In this document: piece after piece, positions 43,511-52,797 of the stretch
How the letters are laid out: each line of letters starts with the position of its first letter
Position numbering within the stretch: the first letter of the stretch is position 1
DNA from: Paracoccaceae bacterium
Lineage (GTDB): Bacteria > Pseudomonadota > Alphaproteobacteria > Rhodobacterales > Rhodobacteraceae
Length of the DNA: 62,129 nucleotides
Assembly (NCBI GenBank): GCA_003605175.1
Contig: QWDA01000014.1
Span: forward strand, 1-62,129
Reading direction: 5' to 3'
Program-made: the position numbers and the translations under genes
The notes under the pieces: model-generated
What the model saw: only the letters and a program-made list of their open reading frames with translations
Database searches by the model: none
What the model was told of the DNA's origin: nothing

Positions 43511-45768
43511 TGCGCGGCCTAGGCATCGCTCTCGCGCTGGGCCTCTGCGCGGGCGTGGCCGCGGCCGACGTCACCGTGCGCTCGGGCGAGCATCCCGGCC
43601 ATTCGCGCCTGGTCTTCGACTTCGACCGCCTTCCCGACTGGCAGATCGAGGAGCGCCGCGGCGGCTACGACCTCCGGTTCGACCCCCCGCAGGGCGAGAT
43701 CAGGCTCGACGACGTGTTCTATTACATCCCGCGCACGCGGCTCGCGGATCTTCGGATCGACCGGGCCAGCGGCGTGCTGCATCTCGACCTCGGCTGCGAC
43801 TGCACCATCGACGCGATGGTGATGCGGAGCCGCGCCCTGGTGGTCGACATCCGCGACCCGGCGCCGGGCGAGCCTGCGGAAGAGGCCGCCACCATCACCG
43901 CGATGGTCGACGGCCCGGTGCAGCTCCTTGCGGGCTCCCATGACGACGGGCACGAGGCCGCGCCCGAAACGCCCGGGCCCGAGGCGGCGCCGTCTTTCCC
44001 GCCGGTCCCCGAGACCCGGCCCGCGGCGCCCGTCCTGCCCTTTACCGGCGACTTGACGACCGAGGCCAGACCGATGGGCGGCGGCCTCACCCGGGCGCTC
44101 GCCGAACAGCTTGCCCGCGCGGCGGCCCAGGGCATGGTCGATCCCGACCGGGAGCTCTGGAAATCCGCCGGCGGGGCGGCGCCGGAGGACGAAACGCACC
44201 CCGGAACGCGGCCGCATGGCGAAGCGCCCGACAATATCCGGATCCGCTCGGGCCTCGACGCGGCGCTGGGCCCTTCGGGCGAGGAGGACCTTCCGGCGTT
44301 CTCCGCCAATCTCGGCTGCCCCAATCCGAGCCTTTACGCGGTGTCGTCCTGGGGCGACGAGCGCGCGGTCCATGTGCAGATCTCCGAGCTGCGCCGCCGC
44401 CTCGTGGGCGAGTTCGACCGGCCGAACCGCGGCCGCGCCATCGCCCTGGCGCGGCTCTACACCTACCTGACCTTCGGCACCGAGGCGCGCGCGGTGATCG
44501 CCAAGCTCCTGCCCGACGACCCGGCGGGCGAGGCGCTGGTACCGCTGTCGCTCCTGATCGAGACCGGCAGCGCCGGAGGCGCGCTCGCGCCCTATTCCGG
44601 CTGCGGCGGCAGCCTGCCGCTCTGGGCGCTGCTCGACGAGGATCCCGGCGCGCCCCTGCGCCCGGTGCGGAGCGACGCGGTGCTCCTCGCCTTCTCCGGC
44701 CTGCCGCCGCACCTGAGAAAGCTGCTGGGCTATCGCGTCGCCGCCCGCTTCGCCGCGCGGCAGGATTTCTCCTCGGCCGAGATCGTCCGCGCCGCGCTCG
44801 ACCGGATTTCCGACGCGCACGATCCGGCGCTGGTCCTGTCCTCGGTTCATACGAGCGACCCGGAGACGACCGATGCGGATACCCTGGCGGCGCTCGACAA
44901 ACTGGCCGTGTCGCTCCATCCCGAGGCGGCCGAGGCGCTGTTGCTGACCATCGACGGCCGGCTCGCGCGGAACGAGCGGATCCCGCTCGATCTGATCGAT
45001 ACCGCGGCGGCACTGGCCTATGAGATGGCGGGTTCGGCCGAGGGCGCACGGGTGAAATCGACGGAGATCGTGGCGCGATTCGCGAACGGGGATTTCGACG
45101 CGGCGCTGGAAGAGCTCCGCCTCGCCGAGGCGCAACACCTGATCGAAGCCGAGCACGCCGAGGAGATCTGGCATATCGGGCTCGCGCGGCTGGCGGACTC
45201 GGAGGACGATCTCGAGTTCGTCAGTCACCTGTTCGGCGATGCCGCGCCGGGCCTCGACGCGGCGCCGGACGGGCTTCGGCTCGAAATGGCGGAGCGCCTG
45301 CTGTCGCTTGGCTTTCCCGGGCGCGCGGCCGAGGTCGCGCCGCGCGGTGCGACGGGGGCCGATGGGCTTTTCCAGGCGCGGCTGGCCCGGGCTGATGGCG
45401 ATCTCGATGCGGCGATCCGGCTGGCCGGCGCCGCGGAGGGCCCGGAGGCGCGACGGTTCGTGGCCGAAACCCTTTCGGCGGCCGGCCGCCATGCCGAGGC
45501 CCAGGCGGTCTACATGGAGCTGGGTGCGGCCGCAGAGAGCGGCGCCGAGGCCTGGCGCGCGGGAGACTGGGGCGCCGTCGCCGGGGAGGAGGCCGAGGAG
45601 GCCGAACGGGTCGCCGCTGCCGAAGCGATGCTGAACCACGCCGAACCGAAGCCCGCGCCGCCCGGCCCGCCCAGCATCGAGGGCGCCCAGAGCCTCGTGG
45701 ACCAGAGCGCCGGGCTGCGCGACGCGCTCACCGCACTCCTCGACAAGGTGCCGCCACCAGACGGCTAG
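43510..45768 (+). CDS. Large exported protein of the motA operon, 752 residues
   Basis: A cleaved signal (about 1-19), then an N-terminal beta region (GHSRLVFDFDRLPDW, about 20-125) that looks like an AMIN-type domain, a Pro/Glu-rich linker (about 125-190), and a long alpha-helical part (about 260-740) rich in Ala-Leu pairs that reads like TPR repeats. Its ATG shares a base with the motA stop. Position between motA and flhA, as in related bacteria, suggests a periplasmic motor or stator factor (compare MotC or MotF). Not a named family that I can be sure of. Confidence 0.75.
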   Translation: MRGLGIALALGLCAGVAAADVTVRSGEHPGHSRLVFDFDRLPDWQIEERRGGYDLRFDPPQGEIRLDDVFYYIPRTRLADLRIDRASGVLHLDLGCDCTIDAMVMRSRALVVDIRDPAPGEPAEEAATITAMVDGPVQLLAGSHDDGHEAAPETPGPEAAPSFPPVPETRPAAPVLPFTGDLTTEARPMGGGLTRALAEQLARAAAQGMVDPDRELWKSAGGAAPEDETHPGTRPHGEAPDNIRIRSGLDAALGPSGEEDLPAFSANLGCPNPSLYAVSSWGDERAVHVQISELRRRLVGEFDRPNRGRAIALARLYTYLTFGTEARAVIAKLLPDDPAGEALVPLSLLIETGSAGGALAPYSGCGGSLPLWALLDEDPGAPLRPVRSDAVLLAFSGLPPHLRKLLGYRVAARFAARQDFSSAEIVRAALDRISDAHDPALVLSSVHTSDPETTDADTLAALDKLAVSLHPEAAEALLLTIDGRLARNERIPLDLIDTAAALAYEMAGSAEGARVKSTEIVARFANGDFDAALEELRLAEAQHLIEAEHAEEIWHIGLARLADSEDDLEFVSHLFGDAAPGLDAAPDGLRLEMAERLLSLGFPGRAAEVAPRGATGADGLFQARLARADGDLDAAIRLAGAAEGPEARRFVAETLSAAGRHAEAQAVYMELGAAAESGAEAWRAGDWGAVAGEEAEEAERVAAAEAMLNHAEPKPAPPGPPSIEGAQSLVDQSAGLRDALTALLDKVPPPDG

Positions 45769-46031
45769 TCACCCTTTCTCAACCTGCGGTCCGTAAAGAT
45801 TCGCGAAACCGACCCAGCTGCAAGAATTGCCGCAGGAATGCCCATGCCGCGCTGCCATGCACCGGACTCTCGCCGCCTCGCGGGCCGCGCCCGCGCCGCC
45901 GCCGATCCCGCACCCCGGGCAGCGCGGGTCGACGCCTTCCCGCCTTGCAAGGCGAGCTTCCCGCCGATCGGGCGCGGCTCGCGCGTGCCCCTGGGCGGCG
46001 CCGGACCGGCCCGGCCGCTGGTGCCCGCGGG
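45769..46031. other. 263-bp gap before flhA
   Basis: It separates the motA-operon protein gene from flhA. No gene seen. A GTAAAGATTCGCGAAAC stretch at 45794-45809 resembles the CtrA-like boxes but lies about 225 bp from the flhA start, so it is doubtful. It may hold an flhA promoter. Confidence 0.35.
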
Positions 46032-48125
46032 ATGAACCTCACCCTCGACAACCTGTTCCGGCCGACAATCCTGCTTGCGCTGGCGCTCATGGCGGTGATC
46101 GTCATGATGGTCCTGCCGATGCCGTCCTGGATGCTCGATATCGGCCTCGCCGCCTCCTTCGCGCTGGCGATCCTGATCTTCACGGTCACGCTCTTCATCG
46201 AGCGCCCGCTGGATTTCTCCGCCTTCCCGACGGTCCTCCTCGCCTCGCTGATGCTCCGGCTTTCGCTCAATGTCTCTTCGACCAAGCTGATCATCGGCCA
46301 GGGCCATAGCGGCACCGGCGCTGCGGGCGAAGTGATCGAGGGCTTCGCCGAGTTCGTCATGGGCGGCAACCTGATCCTCGGCCTCGTGGTGTTCTGCGTC
46401 CTCCTGATCGTCAATTTCATGGTGATCACCAAGGGCGCCACGCGGATGGCCGAGGTGGGCGCCCGCTTCGCGCTCGACGGGATGCCGGGCAAGCAGCTCG
46501 CCATCGACAGCGACATGTCGGCGGGTGCCATCGACCATACCGAGGCCAAGCGCCGGCGCGAACTGGAACAGGCCGAGACGACCTTCTTCGGCTCACTCGA
46601 CGGCGCCTCGAAATTCGTCAAGGGCGACGCCATCGCGGGGCTGATGATCACGATGCTCAACATCGTGATGGGCATCATCCTCGGCACGCTGGTCTATGGC
46701 ATGCCGATCGGCACCGCCTTCGAGACCTACGCGATCCTGACTGTGGGCGACGGGCTGGTGAACCAGATTCCGGCGGTGATCATCTCCATCGCCGCGGCAC
46801 TGCTCCTCGCCCGTGGCGGCGCGACCGGCTCGGCCGACCTGGCGCTGTTCCGGCAGCTCAGCCGCTATCCCGGCGCGATCAGCACCGTCGCCGTGCTGAT
46901 GGGCTTCTTCGCGCTGTTTCCGGGCCTGCCCTTCCTGCCCTTCATGGCCGGCGCGGCCGGGCTCGGGGCCCTGGCCTGGTACGCCTCGCGGCAGAACGCG
47001 GAAGCCGAGGCGGAAGCCGAACGGCAGGCAGCGCCCACCGACCAGGAGGCGCTGCCGAGGCCCAAGGGCCTGGGCGACATGCTCGACCTCGACGATATCC
47101 ACATCCAGTTCGCGCCCGACCTGATCCCGATGGTGCTCGACCCGGCGACGGGGCTCGACGCGCGGATCGACAACATGCGCAACCATGTCGCGATGAATTT
47201 CGGCCTGATCCTGCCCGAGATCCGGCTGACCGACGATCCCTCGCTCCTGCCCGGCACCTACCTGATCCGGATCCAGGGGGTGGAACAAGCACGCGACCGG
47301 CTGCGGCCGGGCCGGGCGCTGGCGCTTCTGGGCAGCGACGATTTCGGCATCCCGCCCGGCGAGGACGTGAGCGAACCGGTCTACGGCGCGCCGGCGCGCT
47401 GGATCGAGGCGCCGATGGCCGAGGAGGTGGCGGTGGCGGGCTTCACCGTGGTCTCGCCGGTCGAGGTCCTTGCCACGCATCTCCTCGAGACGATCAAGCG
47501 CAACCTCTCGCGGCTGATGTCGCTGAAATCGCTGCGCCGGCTGCTCGACGAGCTGTCCACGCTCTCCGACCAGGGCCGGGCCGATGCGAACCGCCGGCTG
47601 TTCGACGAACTGATTCCCGAGAAGGTGCCGATCGACCTCTTGCTGGCCGTGCTGAAGCTCCTCCTCGAGGAGCGGGTCTCGGTCCGGAACCTGCCGCTCA
47701 TCCTCGAGGCCACCGCCGAAGCGCGGGGCGCGATGACGGGGGTCGACGCGATCACCGAGCATGTACGCCAGCGGCTCGGCTTCCAGCTCGTCGCCGATCT
47801 CCGTCGCGGCGACGGCACGGTGCCGCTCGTCCAGCTCGACCCGGCCTGGGAGCAGACCTTCTCGCGCCACGAGCTCGACGGCGGCGGCGGGCGTCCCGAC
47901 ATCGCACTGCCGCCGGAGGAGTTCAACCGGCTGGCAGGCGCCATCGCCGACCGGCTCTCGCAGGTGGGCGAGACCGGCACCTATCCCGCGCTGATCACCA
48001 GCGTTCGGCGGCGGCGCTTCCTCCGAACGGTGCTGGCCTCGAAGGGGATCGGCAACCCGGTCCTCTCCTTCGAGGAGCTCGGGCTCGAAGGCAAGCCGGC
48101 GCTGGTCGGGACGGTCGCGGCATGA
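46032..48125 (+). CDS. flhA: Flagellar export protein FlhA
   Basis: 697 residues. Eight membrane segments in the first half, with the FHIPEP-type motif region SLRLSLNVSSTKLI, then a large cytoplasmic domain that docks chaperone-substrate complexes. Starts ATG 46032; the longer frame lacks FlhA sequence. Overlaps fliR by 4 bp. Forms the export gate with FliPQR and FlhB. Confidence 0.96.
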   Translation: MNLTLDNLFRPTILLALALMAVIVMMVLPMPSWMLDIGLAASFALAILIFTVTLFIERPLDFSAFPTVLLASLMLRLSLNVSSTKLIIGQGHSGTGAAGEVIEGFAEFVMGGNLILGLVVFCVLLIVNFMVITKGATRMAEVGARFALDGMPGKQLAIDSDMSAGAIDHTEAKRRRELEQAETTFFGSLDGASKFVKGDAIAGLMITMLNIVMGIILGTLVYGMPIGTAFETYAILTVGDGLVNQIPAVIISIAAALLLARGGATGSADLALFRQLSRYPGAISTVAVLMGFFALFPGLPFLPFMAGAAGLGALAWYASRQNAEAEAEAERQAAPTDQEALPRPKGLGDMLDLDDIHIQFAPDLIPMVLDPATGLDARIDNMRNHVAMNFGLILPEIRLTDDPSLLPGTYLIRIQGVEQARDRLRPGRALALLGSDDFGIPPGEDVSEPVYGAPARWIEAPMAEEVAVAGFTVVSPVEVLATHLLETIKRNLSRLMSLKSLRRLLDELSTLSDQGRADANRRLFDELIPEKVPIDLLLAVLKLLLEERVSVRNLPLILEATAEARGAMTGVDAITEHVRQRLGFQLVADLRRGDGTVPLVQLDPAWEQTFSRHELDGGGGRPDIALPPEEFNRLAGAIADRLSQVGETGTYPALITSVRRRRFLRTVLASKGIGNPVLSFEELGLEGKPALVGTVAA

Positions 48126-48892
48126 CCGGCCTCCTCGCCGATCTGCTCGCCTTGTGGCAGGGGCAAGTCGTCGTGTTCGGGCTGGTCTTCCTCCGGATGG
48201 GCGGTGCCATGGCGTTGCTGCCGGCCTTCGGCGAACGCACCGTCCCGGTCCGGATCCGCCTGATCCTGGCGCTCGCGCTGACCGTTCTGGTGACCCCGGC
48301 GGTCGACAGCGGCTTTCCCGAGCCCGACACGCTCGCGGCACTGGTTCGCACAGGCGGCACCGAGGTCGTGGCCGGGCTCTGCCTAGGCATCCTGTTCCGC
48401 CTCGCGATCATGGCGCTGCAGATCGCCGGCACCATCGCCGCCAACGTCACCTCGCTCGCGCAGATCTTCGGCGGCAGCTCGGTCGATCCGCAGCCGGCGA
48501 TCGCGCATCTCTTCTTCGTCGGCGGCCTCGCGCTCGCCGCGATGTCGGGCCTCCACGTCAAGCTCGTCGCCGCCCTGATCGAGAGCTACACCCTGTTCCC
48601 GCCCGGCCACGCGCTGGCCGGCGCCGACCTGGCGCGCTGGGGCTCGGCCCAGGTCGTCCACGCCTTCGCGCTCGCCTTCACGCTGGCCGCGCCCTTCTTG
48701 GTGATCTCGGTCCTCTACAACCTCGCTCTCGGCGCGATCAACCGTGCCATGCCGCAGCTCATGGTGGCTTTCGTCGGAGCCCCCGCGATCACCGCGGCCG
48801 GGCTCCTCCTTACGCTCCTCGCGACGCCGTTCCTGCTCGCCCTCTGGCTTTCGGCCTTCGACAGGACCCTCACCGGCCTCGGAGCGAACTGA
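48122..48892 (+). CDS. fliR: Flagellar biosynthetic protein FliR
   Basis: 256 residues with about six membrane segments; FGLVFLRMGGAMALLPAFGE and FLRLAIMALQIAGTI-like regions (IAMALQIAGTIA) match the family. Gate component with FliP and FliQ. Shares a base with flhB at the junction. Confidence 0.93.
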   Translation: MTGLLADLLALWQGQVVVFGLVFLRMGGAMALLPAFGERTVPVRIRLILALALTVLVTPAVDSGFPEPDTLAALVRTGGTEVVAGLCLGILFRLAIMALQIAGTIAANVTSLAQIFGGSSVDPQPAIAHLFFVGGLALAAMSGLHVKLVAALIESYTLFPPGHALAGADLARWGSAQVVHAFALAFTLAAPFLVISVLYNLALGAINRAMPQLMVAFVGAPAITAAGLLLTLLATPFLLALWLSAFDRTLTGLGAN

Positions 48893-49974
48893 TGGCCGAC
48901 GAAGACGACGCCGACGACAAACCATTCGAAGCGACACAGAAACGGCTCGACGACGCGCGCAAGAAAGGCGAGGTCCCGCATTCCGCCGACCTCACCACCG
49001 CAGCGGCCTTCGGTGGCCTGCTCCTCGCCGCGATGGCGCTGGGTCCGGCCTCGCTCAAGCGCTTCGCGGCGGCGCTGGCCGGGCTGATCGACCGCGCCGC
49101 ACCGCTCGCCGACATCTGGTTCTCCGGCGCGGCGGGCCCGGCCGTGCTCGGGCCAATGGCGGCGGTGGCTACGCCGCTTGCCGCCTGGTTCGCGCTGCCG
49201 GCCGCGGCCGTGGTGCTGGCCGTCGTCGTGCAGCGCTCATTCGTGGTCGCGGGCGAGCGGATCCAGCCCAAGCTCGACCGGATCTCGCCAATCGCCGGCG
49301 CGAAACGGAAATTCGGCCGCAACGGCCTGTTCGAATTCGCCAAGAGCGCCACCAAGCTCACCATCATCTCGGTCTGCCTCGGGGTCTTCGCGATGCGCGA
49401 GCTGCCGCAGGCGATGGCCTCGATGGCGCTCGATCACGGCCAGGTTGCCACGCTGGTGCTCGACGTCTCCAAGCGCTTCCTCGCGGTGGTATTCCTGCTC
49501 CTCGTCACACTCGGCGCGATCGACATCCTCTGGCAGCAGGCCGAGCACATGCGCAAGCACCGCATGTCGAAGAAGGAGCTGATGGACGAGCAGAAGGACG
49601 CCGAGGGCGACCCCTATCTCAAGGGGCGGCGGCGGCAGAAGGCGATGGAGATCGCGACGCGGCAGATGCTGGCCGAAGTGCCCAAGGCCGATGTGGTGAT
49701 CGTCAACCCGACGCACTACGCCGTCGCCCTGAAATGGGAGCGCAACGCGGGCACCGCGCCGGTCTGCGTTGCCAAGGGCGTGGACGAGATCGCGCTCAGG
49801 ATCCGCGCCGCCGCGGTCGAGGCCGGGGTGCCGGTGCGGCACGATCCGCCGACGGCGCGGGTCCTGCACCGGATGGTCGAGGTCGGCCAGGAAATCGCGC
49901 CCGAGCACTACCGCGCGGTGGCGGTGGCGATCCGCTTCGCCGACCGCGTTCGCGGCAAGGCGCGCGAAACATGA
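48892..49974 (+). CDS. flhB: Flagellar export protein FlhB
   Basis: 360 residues. Four membrane segments, then a cytoplasmic domain with the autocleavage site NPTH (Asn272-His275), which switches export specificity from rod/hook to filament. Charged N-terminus. Overlaps the next gene by 4 bp. Confidence 0.96.
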   Translation: MADEDDADDKPFEATQKRLDDARKKGEVPHSADLTTAAAFGGLLLAAMALGPASLKRFAAALAGLIDRAAPLADIWFSGAAGPAVLGPMAAVATPLAAWFALPAAAVVLAVVVQRSFVVAGERIQPKLDRISPIAGAKRKFGRNGLFEFAKSATKLTIISVCLGVFAMRELPQAMASMALDHGQVATLVLDVSKRFLAVVFLLLVTLGAIDILWQQAEHMRKHRMSKKELMDEQKDAEGDPYLKGRRRQKAMEIATRQMLAEVPKADVVIVNPTHYAVALKWERNAGTAPVCVAKGVDEIALRIRAAAVEAGVPVRHDPPTARVLHRMVEVGQEIAPEHYRAVAVAIRFADRVRGKARET

Positions 49975-50309
49975 AACCGGCCGAACTCCGGATGCTGGCC
50001 GAGATCGCCGGGCTGATCGCCGACCGCGACCTTGCGGCGCTCGCGGCGCTCAAGGCCGAAAGCGCGGCGCTTGCGGAACGGGCCGAGGCGCTGACCCGGC
50101 CCACGGCGCCGGCGGACGGGAACACGCTCGACCCGGCGACCCGGGCCGGCGCCGGGGAACGCTGGGAGCGCTGGCGCGAGGAAGAGCTGCGCCGGATCCA
50201 GGCCGAGCGCGCCCGGATCGCCATCGCCGAGGAGGCCGCGCGCGCCGTCGCGCGGCGCTCCTTCGGCCGGCAGGTCGCATTGTCGGAATTGTCGGGCAAG
50301 ACGGATTAG
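49971..50309 (+). CDS. FliJ-like small flagellar protein
   Basis: 112 residues, all helical and charged, with repeated Ala-Leu-Glu in a coiled-coil pattern. It overlaps flhB by 4 bp and is the last rightward gene before the convergent fliL2 gene. FliJ-like by size and helix content only; no motif proves it. Confidence 0.6.
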   Translation: MKPAELRMLAEIAGLIADRDLAALAALKAESAALAERAEALTRPTAPADGNTLDPATRAGAGERWERWREEELRRIQAERARIAIAEEAARAVARRSFGRQVALSELSGKTD

Positions 50310-50330
50310 TCCGGCACGGGAAGGCCGGGC

Positions 50331-50819
50331 TCAGACCTCCTGGCGGACGATATCGACGATCAGCACGTCGTGGACGAGCGGCCCCAGCGCATCGCGCGCG
50401 GCCTCCTTCAGCCCGTTGCGCAGGATCGCCATGGTGCCGGCCTGGGTGAAGCCCGCATCGAAACCGCCGACATTGGCGTGGTCGAACAGGACCCGGAGGA
50501 AGCTGTCGCGCAGCCGCGGCTCCTGCGCGAAGACCACCTCGGAACCGCCGACATCGACCTCAAGCGTGATCGACAGCACCACCAGTGCGACAACCCTTTC
50601 GCCCTTGACCACGGGCACGATGAACTGGTTGTTCAGCCGCGCGAATTCCGAGGTGGGCTCGCCTTCCTCGCCCGCCACGGCGGGGTCGGCGGCGTGCGCG
50701 CCCTCGCCTTCTCCCTCCGCGTGCTCCGTCTCGGGCGCCGGCGCGAGCACCATGCCCGCACCCACGCCGCCGCCGACGCCGACAATCAGCATCAGGATCG
50801 GAAGGAGGAGCTTCTTCAT
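50331..50819 (-). CDS. Second FliL-like protein
   Basis: 162 residues: a membrane helix (about 5-27), a His/Glu-rich linker, then a FliL-like periplasmic domain ending with VLIVDIVRQEV. It is distinct from the fliL at 41081. Last gene of the flgB-to-flgH leftward operon, 9 bp after flgH. A second FliL in the rod operon is common in Rhodobacterales. Confidence 0.78.
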   Translation of the reverse strand: MKKLLLPILMLIVGVGGGVGAGMVLAPAPETEHAEGEGEGAHAADPAVAGEEGEPTSEFARLNNQFIVPVVKGERVVALVVLSITLEVDVGGSEVVFAQEPRLRDSFLRVLFDHANVGGFDAGFTQAGTMAILRNGLKEAARDALGPLVHDVLIVDIVRQEV

Positions 50820-50828
50820 GCGCGGGCC

Positions 50829-51554
50829 CTAGAACGGCAGCACGATATCGGCGATCTGCTGGCCATAGCGCGGCTGCTGAACGTCGGTGATCTGGCCGCG
50901 GCCACCATAGGAGATGCGCGCGGCGGCGATCTTCTCGTAGGTGATCTCGTTCTGGCGGCTGATATCCTCGGGCCGGACATAGCCATCGACGAGGAGCTCG
51001 CGGATCTCGAAGTTCACCCGCACTTCCTGCGAGCCGCGGATCCTGAGGACGCCGTTCTGCAGGACCTCGATGACGGTGGCCGCGACCTTGAGCGTGAGCT
51101 GCTCGCCGCGCCGGACCGAGCCGTTGCCCGAAGAGCTCGAGTTCGAAGAGATGTCGGCCGCGGTGTCGAAATCGCCGCCCTTGGGAAGCGCCTTCTCGGC
51201 AAGCTCCGGCAGGCCGAGAAGGTTCGGCACCGCGAGGCTCTCCGAGCCGCTCCGCGAGCGCGCGGTGCTGTTCGAGATCTCGGCGCTGTCGTCGATCTCG
51301 ATCACCACGGTCAGGATGTCGCCGCGTCGGCCGGCACGCCTGTCGCCGAGCAGCGACTGCCGCCCGGCATTCCACAGGGACGGGCCGCCGGGCCCCTCCG
51401 GCGCCTGCATATCATAGCTGTCGGGATCGGCCATGGCCTGATGTTCGAGCCCGGCCTGGATCGGCGTGAAGGCCGGCGCCTTGCCGACATCGCTCAGCCG
51501 GGCGCAGCCGCCGAGCGCCGCGATGGAAAGGGCAAGAAGGATGGCTGCGCGCAT
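50829..51554 (-). CDS. flgH: Flagellar L-ring protein FlgH
   Basis: 241 residues. Lipoprotein signal with lipobox ALGGC (Cys about 17), then beta-rich ring domain with LFGRR-like GDILTVVIEIDDSAEISN and a C-terminal GQITDVQQ. Outer-membrane ring around the rod. Preceded by flgA after 19 bp. flgI (P-ring) is not in the window. Confidence 0.95.
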   Translation of the reverse strand: MRAAILLALSIAALGGCARLSDVGKAPAFTPIQAGLEHQAMADPDSYDMQAPEGPGGPSLWNAGRQSLLGDRRAGRRGDILTVVIEIDDSAEISNSTARSRSGSESLAVPNLLGLPELAEKALPKGGDFDTAADISSNSSSSGNGSVRRGEQLTLKVAATVIEVLQNGVLRIRGSQEVRVNFEIRELLVDGYVRPEDISRQNEITYEKIAAARISYGGRGQITDVQQPRYGQQIADIVLPF

Positions 51555-51573
51555 GAAAACCTCCGCTGACCGC

Positions 51574-51999
51574 TCAAGGAACCGAAATTTCGCCCGGGCC
51601 GGTCACCGTGCCGGTGACGGTGATCCGCGAGCCGAGATTCATTACCCGCACCCGTTCGCCCAGCCCCGCACGGTCGAGCGCGCGGCCATCGGTCAAGATC
51701 CGGAGACCGCCACGGTCGAAGAGCAGCGCGACGATCTCGTTGCGGTCGACCAGCGCCGGCGGTCCGAGATCGCCCGGGGAGACGGGCCGCCCCTGGTAGA
51801 GCGTGACCTGCGCCTCGAGCCCGATGGCGGCGGCGGGATCGGAAAACGCACCGGGGCTCGCGCCCTCGACCAGCTTCAGATCGGCGGGCGAGATGATCGA
51901 GCGCGCGGGAATCGTGCGCGCGGCGATCACCGTGTCGGCCGCGGCCGCGCCACCGAGAAGCATCCCGGCCAATGCTATGAGGGCGTGCCGCACCATCAC
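51574..51999 (-). CDS. flgA: Flagellar P-ring assembly chaperone FlgA
   Basis: 141 residues. Signal peptide (cleavage after AAAA, about 22), then a SAF-type domain with ARTIPARSIISPADLK. Shorter than enteric FlgA (about 219), lacking the N-terminal extra domain, as usual in this group. Overlaps flgG by 4 bp. Confidence 0.88.
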   Translation of the reverse strand: MMVRHALIALAGMLLGGAAAADTVIAARTIPARSIISPADLKLVEGASPGAFSDPAAAIGLEAQVTLYQGRPVSPGDLGPPALVDRNEIVALLFDRGGLRILTDGRALDRAGLGERVRVMNLGSRITVTGTVTGPGEISVP

Positions 52000-52781
52000 C
52001 GGATTTGGGTCGTCGCGCCCAGCATCTGGTCGGCGGCCGAGATCACCTTGGAGTTCAGCTCGTAGCCGCGCTGCGCCTCGATCAGGTCGGTGATCTCGCG
52101 CACCGGGTCGACCGAGCTTTCCTCGAGATAGCCCTGTCGAAGCGTCCCGAGCCCGTCCGTGCCCGGGTCGGTCACGAAGGATGGGCCCGAGGCCTCGGTC
52201 TCGAGGAACAGGTTCGAGCCGATCGCCTCGAGGCCCTTCTGATTCGGAAAGCCCGCGAGGGTGAGCTGGCCGAGAAGCTGCGCCTCGATCTGGTCGTCGA
52301 AATAGGCGTAGACCTCGCCCGCGGCGTTGATCGAGATCGCGCGGGCGTCGTCGGGGATGGTGATCTCGGGCGCCACCGGGTGCCCGTCCGAAGTCACGAT
52401 CAGCCCGTCGGCCGAGCGTTTCAGCGCGCCGTCGCGGGTATAGGCCGAGATCCCCGAGGGCAGCGTCACCTCGAGATAGCCCGCCCCGTCGATCGCGATG
52501 TCGAGATCGCCGCCGGTCACGCCGAGCGAGCCCTGCTGCACATTCACCGAGATCGCCGAGGGTCGCACCCCGAGGCCGAGCTGCACCCCGGTGGGCAGCA
52601 CCGTGCCGTCGGACGCGCTCACCGTGCCGGCGCGCGTGACCTGCTGGTAGTGCAGGTCCGCGAATTCCGCGCGGCGCGCGTTGTAGCCGGTGGTCGACAT
52701 GTTCGCGAGGTTGTTCGACACCACCTCGACCCGCATCTGCTGCGCGGTCATGCCCGTTGCGGCGATCTGAAGCGCTCTCAT
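51996..52781 (-). CDS. flgG: Flagellar distal rod protein FlgG
   Basis: 261 residues. N-terminal MRALQIAATGMTAQQMRVEV and NNLANMSTTGYNARRAEF, and the C-terminal LIEAQRGYELNSKVI, are rod-protein helices. Distal rod subunit. Preceded by flgF after 16 bp. Confidence 0.95.
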   Translation of the reverse strand: MRALQIAATGMTAQQMRVEVVSNNLANMSTTGYNARRAEFADLHYQQVTRAGTVSASDGTVLPTGVQLGLGVRPSAISVNVQQGSLGVTGGDLDIAIDGAGYLEVTLPSGISAYTRDGALKRSADGLIVTSDGHPVAPEITIPDDARAISINAAGEVYAYFDDQIEAQLLGQLTLAGFPNQKGLEAIGSNLFLETEASGPSFVTDPGTDGLGTLRQGYLEESSVDPVREITDLIEAQRGYELNSKVISAADQMLGATTQIR

Positions 52782-52797
52782 GTCCCGTTTCCCTTTT

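Noticed and set aside
42853-45768. 971-residue reading of the motA-operon protein
   Set aside because: The first part is the wrong frame of motA; the signal peptide begins at 43510.
45794-45809. GTAAAGATTCGCGAAAC as a CtrA box for flhA
   Set aside because: Too many mismatches and about 225 bp from the start codon.
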